A program made the position numbers and the translations under genes. 64,000 bases of DNA, taken from positions 186,001-250,000 of the forward strand of contig NZ_POSF01000014.1 in the NCBI RefSeq assembly GCF_004343605.1. Direction: 5' to 3'. The stretch comes from Dehalobacter sp. 12DCB1. GTDB taxonomy: Bacteria; Bacillota; Desulfitobacteriia; Desulfitobacteriales; Syntrophobotulaceae. The notes below the pieces were generated by a model. It did not search any database and was not told where the DNA came from. It worked only from the letters and a program-made list of their open reading frames with translations. Of this stretch, positions 24,908-32,532 are shown one piece after another (position 1 is the stretch's first letter; every line of letters starts with the position of its first letter).

Positions 24908-26098
24908 CTATTCGTTTACTGTCGCATGCTTCGGTTTCGGCAAAGGATTGACAAAGATAAATACAATACTCGCTACTGCAAGTCCGATCATGCACCATAC
25001 CATCGGCATCGCAAGCATATCTCCGGTAACAGCACCGACAAAAGAGATAAAGTAACCTGAAAAGAAAGCAAAGATATTGACGGCAGCCAACAAGACAGAT
25101 GTGCTGAGCGCGACTTCCTGGGGACTGGCAATCATGCCGGCGATCATATAACAGGCCGGCAATACGATAGAGAATGAAGCGCCGGCTATAGCCATGCCTA
25201 TCGCAACGAGAACGATATTTCCGGAATAGATGACCAGCGCATAACCAACCGCACCGAGCAGCAAGCCTAACGCCACGACATATTTCTTAATGGCTTTGAA
25301 CAAAGGACCATAAACAAAGCCGCCACCCATACCGCCCAGGGTGAATACCGACAGCACCATACCGGCAACAGCAGGACCACCTAAATTATTCTTTTGCAGA
25401 AATCCGGACATGAGGATGGCGGACGGGAATATTAAAATGATATAGATGCCAAGTAATAATGCTGTCAGCAAAACGCCTCCGCGAATTCTGACCTTTGGTT
25501 TCTCTGCTCCCGCAGGCTGTCCAACCTTGGGCGGTTCTGTCAGGAAGATCAGAACAAGGATCAAAGAAACAATACCCAACGCGTGTGAATAGAAACTGTA
25601 TTGCCAGCCGATTTCAGCCAGTGCGCCGCCCGCAAACTGCATGACGATTGCTCCCAAATTCATGACCATTGATCCGATTCCCAACATGGTTGCTCTTTTG
25701 TTACCCTCGTAGACACTGAGAACAAGCGCATTGCCCATAGGTGTAATGAAGCCGAAGCCTATACCGAATATAGCTCTTTCGATCAGAATGACGGTCATAC
25801 TATTTGCAGATACAGGTGCAAGACCGCCTACAAGATAAAATAACATACCAATGATTATTATAGTTTTGTATTTAACTTTATTCCCTGCCAACGCACCAGC
25901 GATCAATGATGCCGGAATCATCAGCAAAGATGGCAACGTTGATATTAAGGCTATTGTCGACATGGGCACGTTGGGAAACGCCGCCGAGATACTGGCCAAT
26001 GCTGCCGAAACGTTACCGGCCGACATGGTGATGACATATACCGACATAATTGCAAATGCGACGATAAACGGACTTTTCTTTTCTTTTTCTGATAGCAT
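24908..26098 (-). CDS. MFS transporter
   Basis: 396 residues, 12 predicted membrane helices in two halves with a short cytoplasmic loop (EPPKVGQPAGAEKPKVRIRG) near residue 200. Motif A-like region GALAGNKVKYKTIIIIGMLF follows helix 2. Helix 4-5 contains IGFGFITPMGNALVLSVYEG, and helix 5 GIGSMVMNLGAIVMQFAGGA. Probably an uptake carrier for the substrate of the neighbouring corrinoid-type methyltransferase, for instance a methoxylated or methylated compound; that link is from position. GGAGGG precedes the ATG. Confidence 0.85.
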   Translation of the reverse strand: MLSEKEKKSPFIVAFAIMSVYVITMSAGNVSAALASISAAFPNVPMSTIALISTLPSLLMIPASLIAGALAGNKVKYKTIIIIGMLFYLVGGLAPVSANSMTVILIERAIFGIGFGFITPMGNALVLSVYEGNKRATMLGIGSMVMNLGAIVMQFAGGALAEIGWQYSFYSHALGIVSLILVLIFLTEPPKVGQPAGAEKPKVRIRGGVLLTALLLGIYIILIFPSAILMSGFLQKNNLGGPAVAGMVLSVFTLGGMGGGFVYGPLFKAIKKYVVALGLLLGAVGYALVIYSGNIVLVAIGMAIAGASFSIVLPACYMIAGMIASPQEVALSTSVLLAAVNIFAFFSGYFISFVGAVTGDMLAMPMVWCMIGLAVASIVFIFVNPLPKPKHATVNE

Positions 26099-26162
26099 AA
26101 TTTTCCCTCCATTTTATTGTTACATATATTTCAATATAATTCTTGCTAGCTGTCAGCAATCT

Positions 26163-27140
26163 TTAGAACATACGGTATTTAAGCCACTCATCCCTCAGTG
26201 CGCCCAATCGATCATCCCCAACGAAGACGCTGTTGCCGCGTTCGTTAATAATTGAAGGCCATAAGAAAAATCCTGGTTTTTTGTACTCAGTCAAGCAACG
26301 CCTAACCTCAGCGCGGATCATCTCTTCGTCCGCGCCAATATAGGACGGGGGTCCCGACGAATCCCAACCGCCTTCAACTGCGATCTGTCCCCGGTACTTA
26401 TCAAGAATCCCGGCCAGATCATTCATTGGCTGCGCAGACTGCCAGACTCTCACACCTATTTCGACCATATCCGGAATAATCTCTTCGCATTTCCCGCAGT
26501 CATGAATATTGAAAAGCACGCCTCGCTTCGTCACAGCCTCCGCCATTCTTGCCCAATAAGGTTTTATAAGCTTTCTAAATGTCTCCGGGGACATGAACAA
26601 TCCGCGCGCTGTAGCATTGTCATCTCCAAGACAATAAATATCCGGGTTATAAAAATCGATTAATTTGTTAATATAGGCGATCTTATATTCGGTAACGGCT
26701 TCAAAAAAGTCCATGCACGCCTGCGGTTCCATCACAAGAGCGCAAAGTGCTTCTTCAAAGGTCATAAAAGACACCAGCCGTTGAAATGGTCCTAAGCCAT
26801 CCATAATTTCAACGAGTCTCTCTTCCCCGTCACTCGGCGGCCTCCTATTTTTTTCTGCCTCAGCCATAGCCTTAAAGTCCATAGAGGCGACATCGGGGAT
26901 TTTTACGTGTTTTTCCCATTCTGTAACATCATCAAACAACATAAATCCTGGCTTTGGTATACTGCCTTCCTTTGTTGTTACCCAAGGAACGCCAAAAATA
27001 TCAGTACCATTTCTCATTAACGGCGCTTCCTGATCAAGAGAGGCCATGCCGGCTAATTGAACATCTTCGTGAGAAAGCGGCACATATTCCGGCTTTCCGC
27101 CGTAGATAGATTCCAGCGCATTCTGTTTTGGGGTCATCAT
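26163..27140 (-). CDS. uroporphyrinogen decarboxylase-fold (URO-D) methyltransferase
   Basis: 325 residues. URO-D superfamily members of this type (MtaA/MtbA/CmuA-like) move methyl groups between a corrinoid protein and a thiol or folate; true heme-pathway HemE is unlikely. The zinc-site motif HDCGKC lies in VLFNIHDCGKCEEIIPDMVE. DVQLAGMASLDQEAPLM near the N-terminus and AVEGGWDSSGPPSYIGADEE near the C-terminus are also typical. GGAGG seven bases before the ATG supports the start at 27140. Its neighbours are an MFS carrier and relics of a CobW-type gene, pointing to a methyl-compound catabolic cluster that has partly decayed. Confidence 0.8.
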   Translation of the reverse strand: MMTPKQNALESIYGGKPEYVPLSHEDVQLAGMASLDQEAPLMRNGTDIFGVPWVTTKEGSIPKPGFMLFDDVTEWEKHVKIPDVASMDFKAMAEAEKNRRPPSDGEERLVEIMDGLGPFQRLVSFMTFEEALCALVMEPQACMDFFEAVTEYKIAYINKLIDFYNPDIYCLGDDNATARGLFMSPETFRKLIKPYWARMAEAVTKRGVLFNIHDCGKCEEIIPDMVEIGVRVWQSAQPMNDLAGILDKYRGQIAVEGGWDSSGPPSYIGADEEMIRAEVRRCLTEYKKPGFFLWPSIINERGNSVFVGDDRLGALRDEWLKYRMF

Positions 27141-27320
27141 AATTTTTCCTCCGTCATATTAATTTCATTGTCGATCAGAGTTTCGAGTACCTTTTCGTCT
27201 AAATCACACGGATAATAGATGAAGCGTTAACGGAGACAGTGAGTGGGTTAACGGCGTCGACAATTCTCTGTTTCCCAAATTCGACGGCTAGAGCGATATC
27301 GCTGATTTCCGAAATATGTC
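27138..27320 (-). pseudogene. unrecognised coding relic upstream of the URO-D gene
   Basis: A ribosome binding site AAGGAGG at about 27324-27330 on minus is followed by a frame reading SEISDIALAVEFGKQRIVDA. The frame has no proper start (ATT instead of ATG) and is interrupted near 27210. A second frame then gives DLDEKVLETLIDNEINMTEE and ends with a TGA overlapping the ATG of the URO-D gene. The first part resembles the helical N-terminus of corrinoid proteins, but this is too short to be sure. Probably a frameshifted small gene. Confidence 0.35.
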
Positions 27321-27383
27321 ATTCCTCCTTTGATTTTTCAGGCAATTCTTCACCTGCAAGTCTAATATGTTTGCTGCATGACG

Positions 27384-27840
27384 TTATGATTCGCCATCCA
27401 GCATTGCCTGTAAAATATTAGCACCAATTTCCTCTATACCGCTTACGTGATAATAAATCGCATTTCCGTTGATTTCACGCGCGTCTTTCTCCACCGCTTC
27501 CGCTTCTTCCGGACTCACAAGATCCGTTTTGTTTATAAGCACTGTATGTGCGCCGCTCAGCTGACCAATAATCAGATTCTCCAATGAAATGCGCAGCCGC
27601 TGCCAGCGGCCTGCATCAATGATTACAGTAATCTGAGCATTAGCTCTAAGATGTGTAGATAGGGCCTCCGAGACATTGCTCGGAAAAGCGACACCAGTTG
27701 TTTCAATGATGAGTCATTCTAGGATCAAGTTCATTTTGTATTTCCCGAATCCCCGAAATGATCATTTGCCAATGAACAACAGACACAGCCCGAAAAAATG
27801 TCCTTTACTTTATATCCGGTCAACCTCAGCCAACTTGTGA
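27384..27840 (-). pseudogene. CobW/G3E-type GTPase pseudogene with two frameshifts
   Basis: Three frames joined give a recognisable CobW-family middle and GTPase end. VKDIFSGCVCCSLAND holds the GCxCC metal-binding motif; after a shift near 27760, SGIREIQNELDPRMT; after a second shift near 27712, LIIETTGVAFPSNVSEALST and TVLINKTDLVSPEEAEAVEK with the NKxD base-recognition motif. The Walker A (GSGKTT) segment and everything before it are absent; the remnant meets the PucR promoter region. Such GTPases often act as metal or cofactor chaperones beside corrinoid methyltransferases. Only the last 66 codons remain openly readable. Confidence 0.8.
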
Positions 27841-27973
27841 AAAATGCGGATATTTAATATAATTTAATAATAACCCGGTGTCAGCTTATATGCTATATAT
27901 CGAAACGACAATTGTTGAGGGGTCTTTCATTTAAGAAACTGTATCGCGCGTACAGTGAATATCGGGAGGCTGT

Positions 27974-29425
27974 ATGAAACTGAATATTTGGATGCTCGCA
28001 CAATGGCTGAAGGAATATGACCCCATTCTGACCGTGACTAGCGGCGCTGATGAAATCGAGGGAATGCAGTTTTTGTCCAGTTTTGCCCCGAAGGGCCGTC
28101 GGCATATCTATATCGGCAGGGCAAAGGATTTTTTGAGCGGGAATACGTCCGAAGAAGTTCTGCTGACACATGGCAACGACGTCATCAGTTTACGGTCCTT
28201 GGATATGGACGAGATATCTAGCAGGATCATCGATTGCTTTGAGTTTTATAACAATTGGGAAAGTATGGTTTTTGAGAGCGCGCAGTTGGAGCATCCCGAG
28301 CAGCGCATAGTGGACGCCTGCAACAACCTGATTGGCCCTATCTTAATTGTAGACCTGAAGCTGAATCTCATTGCATATTCCAAAAACTATAAACCCGGTG
28401 AAATCAACCAGTTTTGGGACGAGTATATCCAATTGAACAAGTCCTCCCTAAAATCCATACACTTGATGAATTCCAGCAATTCTATAAAGTTGATTCCCGT
28501 TCGGCATAATCGACTCGTATATGAGGAACCCGTGGCTGCGCCTTACTCCTACGGAATCATGGTCAGCTACTGCGATAAAGACAACAACCTGATTGGGCAA
28601 TGCGTGTTATGCATGAATCACCCGATCACGCCGCGTGAGCTATGCCTAGCCAAAACGATCGAAGCTGCGCTTGCCTCGATCGCCCAGAACACGACTGGCA
28701 ACACTTTCATTAATTTCGCACAGTCGATCGTATTCGAAGCCTTGTCCTCAGGGAGCCTGGCGGAACACAACCAAAAAAAGCTCATTGCACTGATGGATTG
28801 GGATGAGGATGTCTCTTATCAGGTGACCGTTTGCAAAATAAATGGAGCACCAACGAACGGCAGCCTTATGACGTATCTCAGTGGCCTGAGCGAGTGCTTT
28901 AAAAAGGCGATCGGTCTTATTTTTCAGGAACAGCTCGTTTTCTGTCATCAGGCGGAAGCATTTGCAGAGCACCAGCTGTTATCGACAATTCCGGGTGAGA
29001 TCCCGTTATTTGTAGGTGTGAGCGCCCAATTTGTCAACCTTGGAGAGGTGGCGATTTACCACAGGCAGGCGTCAATCGCGGTAAAACGAGGATTTGAACA
29101 AAACAAAAGCTTGACACACTTTCGCGACTGCGCGATCGATGTGCTCGTTTTCGAATCGGACAGGGATTTCTGCCGCCATTGCGTCCATCCTGGGGTCCGG
29201 TACCTAAAGGATTACGACGACCAATCTGGGACGTCGTATAGCCTGACGCTGCGCAACTACCTCCAGTCTGAGCGCAGTTATTTATTGACGGCTCAGCAGC
29301 TATTTATCCACCGCAACACTGCTGTATACCGCCTTGAAAAAATCAATGAATTGTACCGTTTTAATTTGGATGACCCAGAGGAACGGGAGTATATTCTGTT
29401 CTCCTTTCGCTTGCTTGGATGCTAA
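27974..29425 (+). CDS. PucR/CdaR-type transcriptional activator
   Basis: 483 residues. The N-terminal sensor part (about 1-130, PucR-type: GADEIEGMQFLSSFAPKGRR) is followed by a GAF-like/GGDEF-related middle. The C-terminal HTH_30 domain reads LTAQQLFIHRNTAVYRLEKI, NELYRFNLDDPEEREYILFS. Purine and catabolic regulators of this type respond to the substrate of adjacent genes. GGGAGG five bases before the ATG. It is divergent from the CobW relic and the URO-D/MFS genes, so it probably controlled that methyl-transfer cluster. It is followed by a terminator hairpin at 29535. Confidence 0.88.
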   Translation: MKLNIWMLAQWLKEYDPILTVTSGADEIEGMQFLSSFAPKGRRHIYIGRAKDFLSGNTSEEVLLTHGNDVISLRSLDMDEISSRIIDCFEFYNNWESMVFESAQLEHPEQRIVDACNNLIGPILIVDLKLNLIAYSKNYKPGEINQFWDEYIQLNKSSLKSIHLMNSSNSIKLIPVRHNRLVYEEPVAAPYSYGIMVSYCDKDNNLIGQCVLCMNHPITPRELCLAKTIEAALASIAQNTTGNTFINFAQSIVFEALSSGSLAEHNQKKLIALMDWDEDVSYQVTVCKINGAPTNGSLMTYLSGLSECFKKAIGLIFQEQLVFCHQAEAFAEHQLLSTIPGEIPLFVGVSAQFVNLGEVAIYHRQASIAVKRGFEQNKSLTHFRDCAIDVLVFESDRDFCRHCVHPGVRYLKDYDDQSGTSYSLTLRNYLQSERSYLLTAQQLFIHRNTAVYRLEKINELYRFNLDDPEEREYILFSFRLLGC

Positions 29426-29534
29426 CGGATGATTTTGCTACGGTCGGAGACTGCGCACAGGCCCGCAATCTCGTGTTCGCAACTGGGAAGGTTTCTTCGT
29501 TGCGTTGCATCTGTAATCTTCTGACTTTTGCAAA

Positions 29535-29570
29535 GCGAGGACAGTCAGAGTGACCGTCCTCGCTTATTTG
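29535..29570 (+). terminator. terminator after the PucR-type gene
   Basis: GCGAGGAC (29535-29542) with GTCCTCGC (29556-29563), 13-base loop, then TTATTTG. About 110 bases after the stop codon. Confidence 0.65.
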
Positions 29571-29584
29571 CCTATTAAACACAA

Positions 29585-29722
29585 TTGTGATGGAATCTCC
29601 GAAAACAGGAATTGTCAGACGGCAAAATCACCGAAGAAGAATATGCCGAGTAGAAACTCAACTGGCCTGACACCGCTGATGATTGCTGCAAATTCCAGCC
29701 CAAGAAAAATTGGAGAAAAACA
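29585..29722 (+). pseudogene. short coding relic with an in-frame nonsense codon
   Basis: One frame reads WNLRKQELSDGKITEEEYAE, stop, KLNWPDTADDCCKFQPKKNW then RKT-stop. Replacing the internal TAG by TGG (Trp) gives a continuous sequence of good protein character (EYAEWKLNWPDT). There is no start. I do not recognise the family. The piece lies between the PucR terminator and a long hairpin, next to the prophage end, so it is probably debris of an earlier element. Confidence 0.4.
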
Positions 29723-29724
29723 TA

Positions 29725-29765
29725 AAAACGTCCTCTGGAAACTTGTCGTTTCCAGAGGACGTTTT
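29725..29765. terminator. 18-bp perfect hairpin, bidirectional terminator
   Basis: AAAACGTCCTCTGGAAAC (29725-29742) and GTTTCCAGAGGACGTTTT (29748-29765) with a five-base loop and A/T flanks on both sides. It insulates the bacterial side from the prophage end. Confidence 0.75.
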
Positions 29766-29875
29766 ATCCTTCTGTAATTTGTAGGTGGTTATGAAGTTAA
29801 TATCAAATCAGCATCAACAACACTGATTCCGCCCTTTAAAATAATCAGTATTCTCAAGGCTTCCTAGAATTCGTG

Positions 29876-29926
29876 CCATTATTCCCACTCAATAATAGAA
29901 GGATGTTTCTTTATAGTTTCTAATGG
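29876..29926 (-). other. putative attachment site at the prophage left end (guaA 3'-end-like)
   Basis: On minus, a stop is followed by KPLETIKKHPSIIEWE-stop, whose last residues IEWE-stop match the C-terminus of GMP synthase. The 12-base word TTATTCCCACTC (29879-29890) recurs at 23424-23435. All prophage genes lie to the right, and the first is 120 bases away. I read it as one half of the att duplication left when an element inserted into the guaA 3' end; guaA and the integrase should then be right of the window. Confidence 0.45.
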
Positions 29927-30047
29927 TTTTTAGTCTTTTTCGTCCCTGAAACATCTCTATATTCTATATATTATTTCTATTTCGCTAAAATATTAGAGCC
30001 AAAATAGAGCCACAAAAAGTACCGCCAATGCCGACGGTACTTTGCTT

Positions 30048-30260
30048 TTAATTCCAATCTATTTCAGTGTGGTCTACAACTTCACCGGCCATAACTTCTT
30101 TATCAGCTTTGAGCAGCCGGTCCCTTTCAAACGGTGTCATTTTTGTAAAATCACTGTCCCAAGCCAGAACCATTCTTTTAATGAATTCAAATGCCAGCTG
30201 CTGTTCATTCTCAGGTAGCATATCAATCATATCTACAATCTGCTTTGTTACTGGTGACAT
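30048..30260 (-). CDS. antitoxin of a RelE/ParE-type toxin-antitoxin pair
   Basis: 70 residues from the ATG at 30260 (AAGGGAG eight bases upstream). Helical: MSPVTKQIVDMIDMLPENEQ then LAFEFIKRMVLAWDSDFTKM and an acidic tail EVMAGEVVDHTEIDWN. This pattern is seen in small antitoxins that follow RelE-like toxins. The gene lies directly after the toxin (14-base gap), so the order is toxin first, the reverse of classical relBE. It probably wraps the toxin and helps prophage maintenance. No DNA-binding domain is obvious; regulation may depend on the neighbouring XRE protein. Confidence 0.65.
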   Translation of the reverse strand: MSPVTKQIVDMIDMLPENEQQLAFEFIKRMVLAWDSDFTKMTPFERDRLLKADKEVMAGEVVDHTEIDWN

Positions 30261-30273
30261 GGTATCATCTCCC

Positions 30274-30534
30274 TTATTTATAAATATCACCGCGAGAACC
30301 TATATCCTTAATTATGAGAGCTTGCTTATTATCAATAATAGTATACTCATATAATATACGATATTTACCTATCCGTAAACGGTATAACGAAGGATCATAG
30401 CCTTGAAGCTGTTTAATGTCACCCTTAGGTGGAGCTTCAGTTAACCCTTCTATACCGTTTTTTATTTTTAACTTCATAGCTTTGTCGAGTGAATTGATCA
30501 CCTTGACAGCTGTCTTCGTATATTTGATTTCCAC
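30274..30534 (-). CDS. RelE/ParE-type toxin
   Basis: 86 residues if the GTG at 30534 is used (AGGCGG nine bases upstream); a TTG at 30540 is also possible. Sequence VEIKYTKTAVKVINSLDKAM, then KLKIKNGIEGLTEAPPKGDI, LYRLRIGKYRILYEY and ALIIKDIGSRGDIYK is the compact RelE/YafQ-like fold. It has the conserved R-x-G-x-(Y/W)-R strand (RLRIGKYRILYE) and the C-terminal GSRGDIYK. Such toxins cleave ribosome-bound mRNA or poison gyrase. Cytoplasmic, paired with the antitoxin downstream and 18 bases after the XRE gene. Confidence 0.8.
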   Translation of the reverse strand: MEIKYTKTAVKVINSLDKAMKLKIKNGIEGLTEAPPKGDIKQLQGYDPSLYRLRIGKYRILYEYTIIDNKQALIIKDIGSRGDIYK

Positions 30535-30551
30535 ACCCAACCACCGCCTAT

Positions 30552-30764
30552 CTATTGATCGTTATCTGGTACATATTCCAATATATCCCCTGGCTGGCAT
30601 TCCATCTCGTGGCATACCCGATCAATAATCTCCATATTAACCGGTTTGTGCGTCGAAAGCTTTGCTATGGTGGCACTGGAAAACCCAGTTATCTTTGCAA
30701 AATCACCCTTAGACAAGCCCTTTCTCTGTAGCATATCCAAAAGTTTAAAATACTTTATAGCCAT
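30552..30764 (-). CDS. XRE-family regulator (Cro/CI-like)
   Basis: 70 residues from the ATG at 30764 (GGGAGGG six bases upstream). A single helix-turn-helix domain: KLLDMLQRKGLSKGDFAKIT, GFSSATIAKLSTHKPVNMEI, then CHEMECQPGDILEYVPDND. This is the short HTH_26 type found in prophages and with toxin-antitoxin operons. It is divergent from the plus-strand gene at 30929 across a region full of A/T-rich repeats and a consensus promoter. It is probably a repressor of that promoter and possibly of the toxin operon it heads. Confidence 0.85.
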   Translation of the reverse strand: MAIKYFKLLDMLQRKGLSKGDFAKITGFSSATIAKLSTHKPVNMEIIDRVCHEMECQPGDILEYVPDNDQ

Positions 30765-30779
30765 AATATTCCCTCCCAT

Positions 30780-30880
30780 TTACACAATATCAAATATATT
30801 TGCATTTGTAAATATATTTTTATCAACTCAAATATATTTTTGCAAATATGGTTGACAATTATTCGTATGTGCAGTATATT
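30780..30880 (+). promoter_or_regulatory. consensus promoter with clustered operator-like repeats
   Basis: TTGACA (30852-30857), a 17-base spacer and TATATT (30875-30880) form a near-perfect sigma-A promoter for the plus-strand cargo genes. Around it, related words recur: AAATATATTTGCA, TAAATATATTT, CAAATATATTTTTGCAAATAT and GCAAATATTATTT (30783-30905). They overlap the -35 and the start region, as expected of sites for the divergent XRE repressor. Confidence 0.7.
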
Positions 30881-30928
30881 ATTTACATACGCAAATATTA
30901 TTTTATATATATAAAGGAGGAAATAAAA

Positions 30929-31297
30929 ATGACAGTCAAGTTCGAGGGAAACAAGTTTGCCCTGCAGGTAATCTCGAAAGGAGAGTTTGTAGACAACGGT
31001 ACCGGAAACGGCAGCTCATATCTGGTAGAAGCAATCACCATCCGGCTGAACCACATCGCTCTAAACGCCTGGATATTGTCGGATTGCATGAACTGCCGAG
31101 AGTGCTATGAGGAAGGTAAAAAAGGTCTCGCCCAATGGGAAGCTCATAAAGCCAAGCAAGCAGGAAAACGCGAAACTTGGAAAGCACAGGTTTTGAAAGC
31201 ATTGGAAATCGAAATCAACCCGGACAAAGAAAGTGTTTGCATTACACAGTCGCAAGCGGAAGTGTTTACGGTCGTACACATTAAGAAAATAGCTTAA
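30929..31297 (+). CDS. hypothetical prophage cargo protein 1
   Basis: 122 residues from the ATG at 30929 (AAGGAGG eight bases upstream); the open frame upstream of it is the A/T-rich promoter. Soluble, mixed. It has one CxxC-type pair in SDCMNCRECYEEGKKGLAQW and a basic helical middle (WEAHKAKQAGKRETWKAQVL). The opening MTVKFEGNKFALQVISKGEF looks like a beta strand pair. Not recognised. First gene of a plus-strand run of five small genes under the XRE-flanked promoter. Confidence 0.6.
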   Translation: MTVKFEGNKFALQVISKGEFVDNGTGNGSSYLVEAITIRLNHIALNAWILSDCMNCRECYEEGKKGLAQWEAHKAKQAGKRETWKAQVLKALEIEINPDKESVCITQSQAEVFTVVHIKKIA

Positions 31298-31310
31298 AGG
31301 AGAGATGAAA

Positions 31311-31595
31311 ATGGAAAGAATCCCATGCATTTTCTGGGGAGGCGCAAAGCAGATGGAACTTACACCGGCTGAAGTCGTTAATCTCCGCAATGAATATCGG
31401 GGAGCAGCCCAAGAGGTCCTGGAAAAGACCGGCTCCGATCATGTTCTCTACTACCGCGATGAACGGGATAAGAATGACAAAATCATAGCAGCCCACTTCT
31501 ATGTTGGGCCAAAGCCTTATACGGAAGAAGATTTTAACCGCGATGTAGAACCATATAAACTGGGGCTCATCGGAGCGGTTCACGCTCTCAGATAA
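31311..31595 (+). CDS. hypothetical prophage cargo protein 2
   Basis: 94 residues. The ATG at 31311 is preferred to the one at 31305 because GGAG is only two bases from the earlier codon. Acidic, soluble: MERIPCIFWGGAKQMELTPA, then VLEKTGSDHVLYYRDERDKN and AAHFYVGPKPYTEEDFNRDV. No family recognised. Starts 13 bases after the preceding gene, so co-transcribed. Confidence 0.55.
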   Translation: MERIPCIFWGGAKQMELTPAEVVNLRNEYRGAAQEVLEKTGSDHVLYYRDERDKNDKIIAAHFYVGPKPYTEEDFNRDVEPYKLGLIGAVHALR

Positions 31596-31639
31596 AAGGG
31601 TTAGCCGAGCCGGGCGGCCAAACCCGGCGGAAAGGATGG

Positions 31640-31867
31640 ATGATTACTATGACGAACATGACGGTAAATGGAGTAACCACTACCAAGACCCCAGGTCAGG
31701 AGCAATACGAGAAGTTCATCCGGAAGATCGGTGGAAAGACCAAAACCTATTTCAGCTACGATTACCGCGACCTCGACGGCGAGTTGTTTTCCTGCGTAAA
31801 GCCGACACTGGAAGCCTGCAGGGCAGCAAGGGACGCATGGTCAAAAGCGAAGGAGGTACAAAAATGA
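31640..31867 (+). CDS. DUF3873-like small protein
   Basis: 75 residues. MTVNGVTTTKTPGQEQYEKF, TYFSYDYRDLDGELFSCVKP and TLEACRAARDAWSKAKE closely fit the pattern I know as DUF3873, small proteins of mobile elements with the core YDYRxxDGELFSxVxxTLExCRxxRDxW. Function unknown. The start at 31640 has AAAGG four bases upstream; ATGs at 31649 and 31658 are alternatives. The stop overlaps the next start (ATGA), so the two are coupled. Confidence 0.65.
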   Translation: MITMTNMTVNGVTTTKTPGQEQYEKFIRKIGGKTKTYFSYDYRDLDGELFSCVKPTLEACRAARDAWSKAKEVQK

Positions 31868-32115
31868 AATCTCTGAAGATGGAACGATATGAAGAACACA
31901 CCCTGCTTCTTGAGGAAGGGATCGACTACCACGAAAGCGACTTAGTGCCGGACGTATTAGGCACTACACTTCGACATCTGCCATCCGATAAATTGACGCA
32001 GATTGCTAAGGATAAAGGGTTTGATAAATGGACATTTTCGGGTTGGCATAACAATAGTCACGAAGATAAAGAAACTCAAAAAGGCACAGTTGTCAAATTC
32101 GCAAAGTTCATCTAA
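31864..32115 (+). CDS. hypothetical prophage cargo protein 4
   Basis: 83 residues, beginning MKSLKMERYEEHTLLLEEGI and ending KGTVVKFAKFI. AAGGAGG precedes the ATG by seven bases, inside the end of the DUF3873-like gene. A second frame starting at 31636 reads into the same C-terminus but its first 76 residues are only the shifted DUF3873-like gene, so I reject it. No family recognised; no membrane segment. Confidence 0.55.
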   Translation: MKSLKMERYEEHTLLLEEGIDYHESDLVPDVLGTTLRHLPSDKLTQIAKDKGFDKWTFSGWHNNSHEDKETQKGTVVKFAKFI

Positions 32116-32292
32116 CCCGCCTGATGATGGCTGCCTGGGGAGCAGCCGAAACCAATGATCCGGATCCGCTCCGGGGAGGTCGCGGGATACCCGTCACCAG
32201 AGGGGATAAGATGGTGCCCCTTTACCATATACGTTCTTTGAAAACCTTGTTATCATAAACATTGTCATAAAAAATGCCTCCTTTGAGAGGAG

Positions 32293-32532
32293 GTGATATT
32301 ACTGTCAGAGCTACAAGAATTCTTCCTGGTCACAGCTGGCCTGGAAGGAAAATGGCATCAGGTTTCCAAAAGTTACGAGAGTCCCAGTTTGATTTCAGCA
32401 GCGATACTATTAACGAAGGCTCATCCGGAGTTCATGTTCGCAGTCCAAGACAAAGAAGGTACTTTTTTATGGCAGGGGAAAGGCACCCCTGAGAGGGTGC
32501 CCGTTACAGATGAAGGTGCTGTAACACCTTAA
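32293..32532 (+). CDS. hypothetical prophage cargo protein 5
   Basis: Up to 79 residues: LSELQEFFLVTAGLEGKWHQ, VSKSYESPSLISAAILLTKA, HPEFMFAVQDKEGTFLWQGK. No ATG exists. The first possible codon is GTG at 32293, which overlaps the GGAGGTG ribosome site; CTG at 32302 would have better spacing. A short hairpin (GCCTCC / GGAGGT, 32277-32294) sits on the ribosome site. Convergent with the XRE gene at 32529, sharing four bases. Unknown function; real by its protein-like composition and position. Confidence 0.45.
   Translation: MILLSELQEFFLVTAGLEGKWHQVSKSYESPSLISAAILLTKAHPEFMFAVQDKEGTFLWQGKGTPERVPVTDEGAVTP

Noticed and set aside
26163..27140. hemE, heme-pathway uroporphyrinogen decarboxylase
   Set aside because: The HDCGKC zinc-type motif and the MFS/CobW/PucR setting fit corrinoid-type methyltransferases; no heme genes are near.
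31636..32115. One 159-residue plus-strand gene
   Set aside because: Its first 76 residues are the out-of-frame DUF3873-like gene (31640-31867); a strong ribosome site and ATG at 31864 mark the true start of the second gene.
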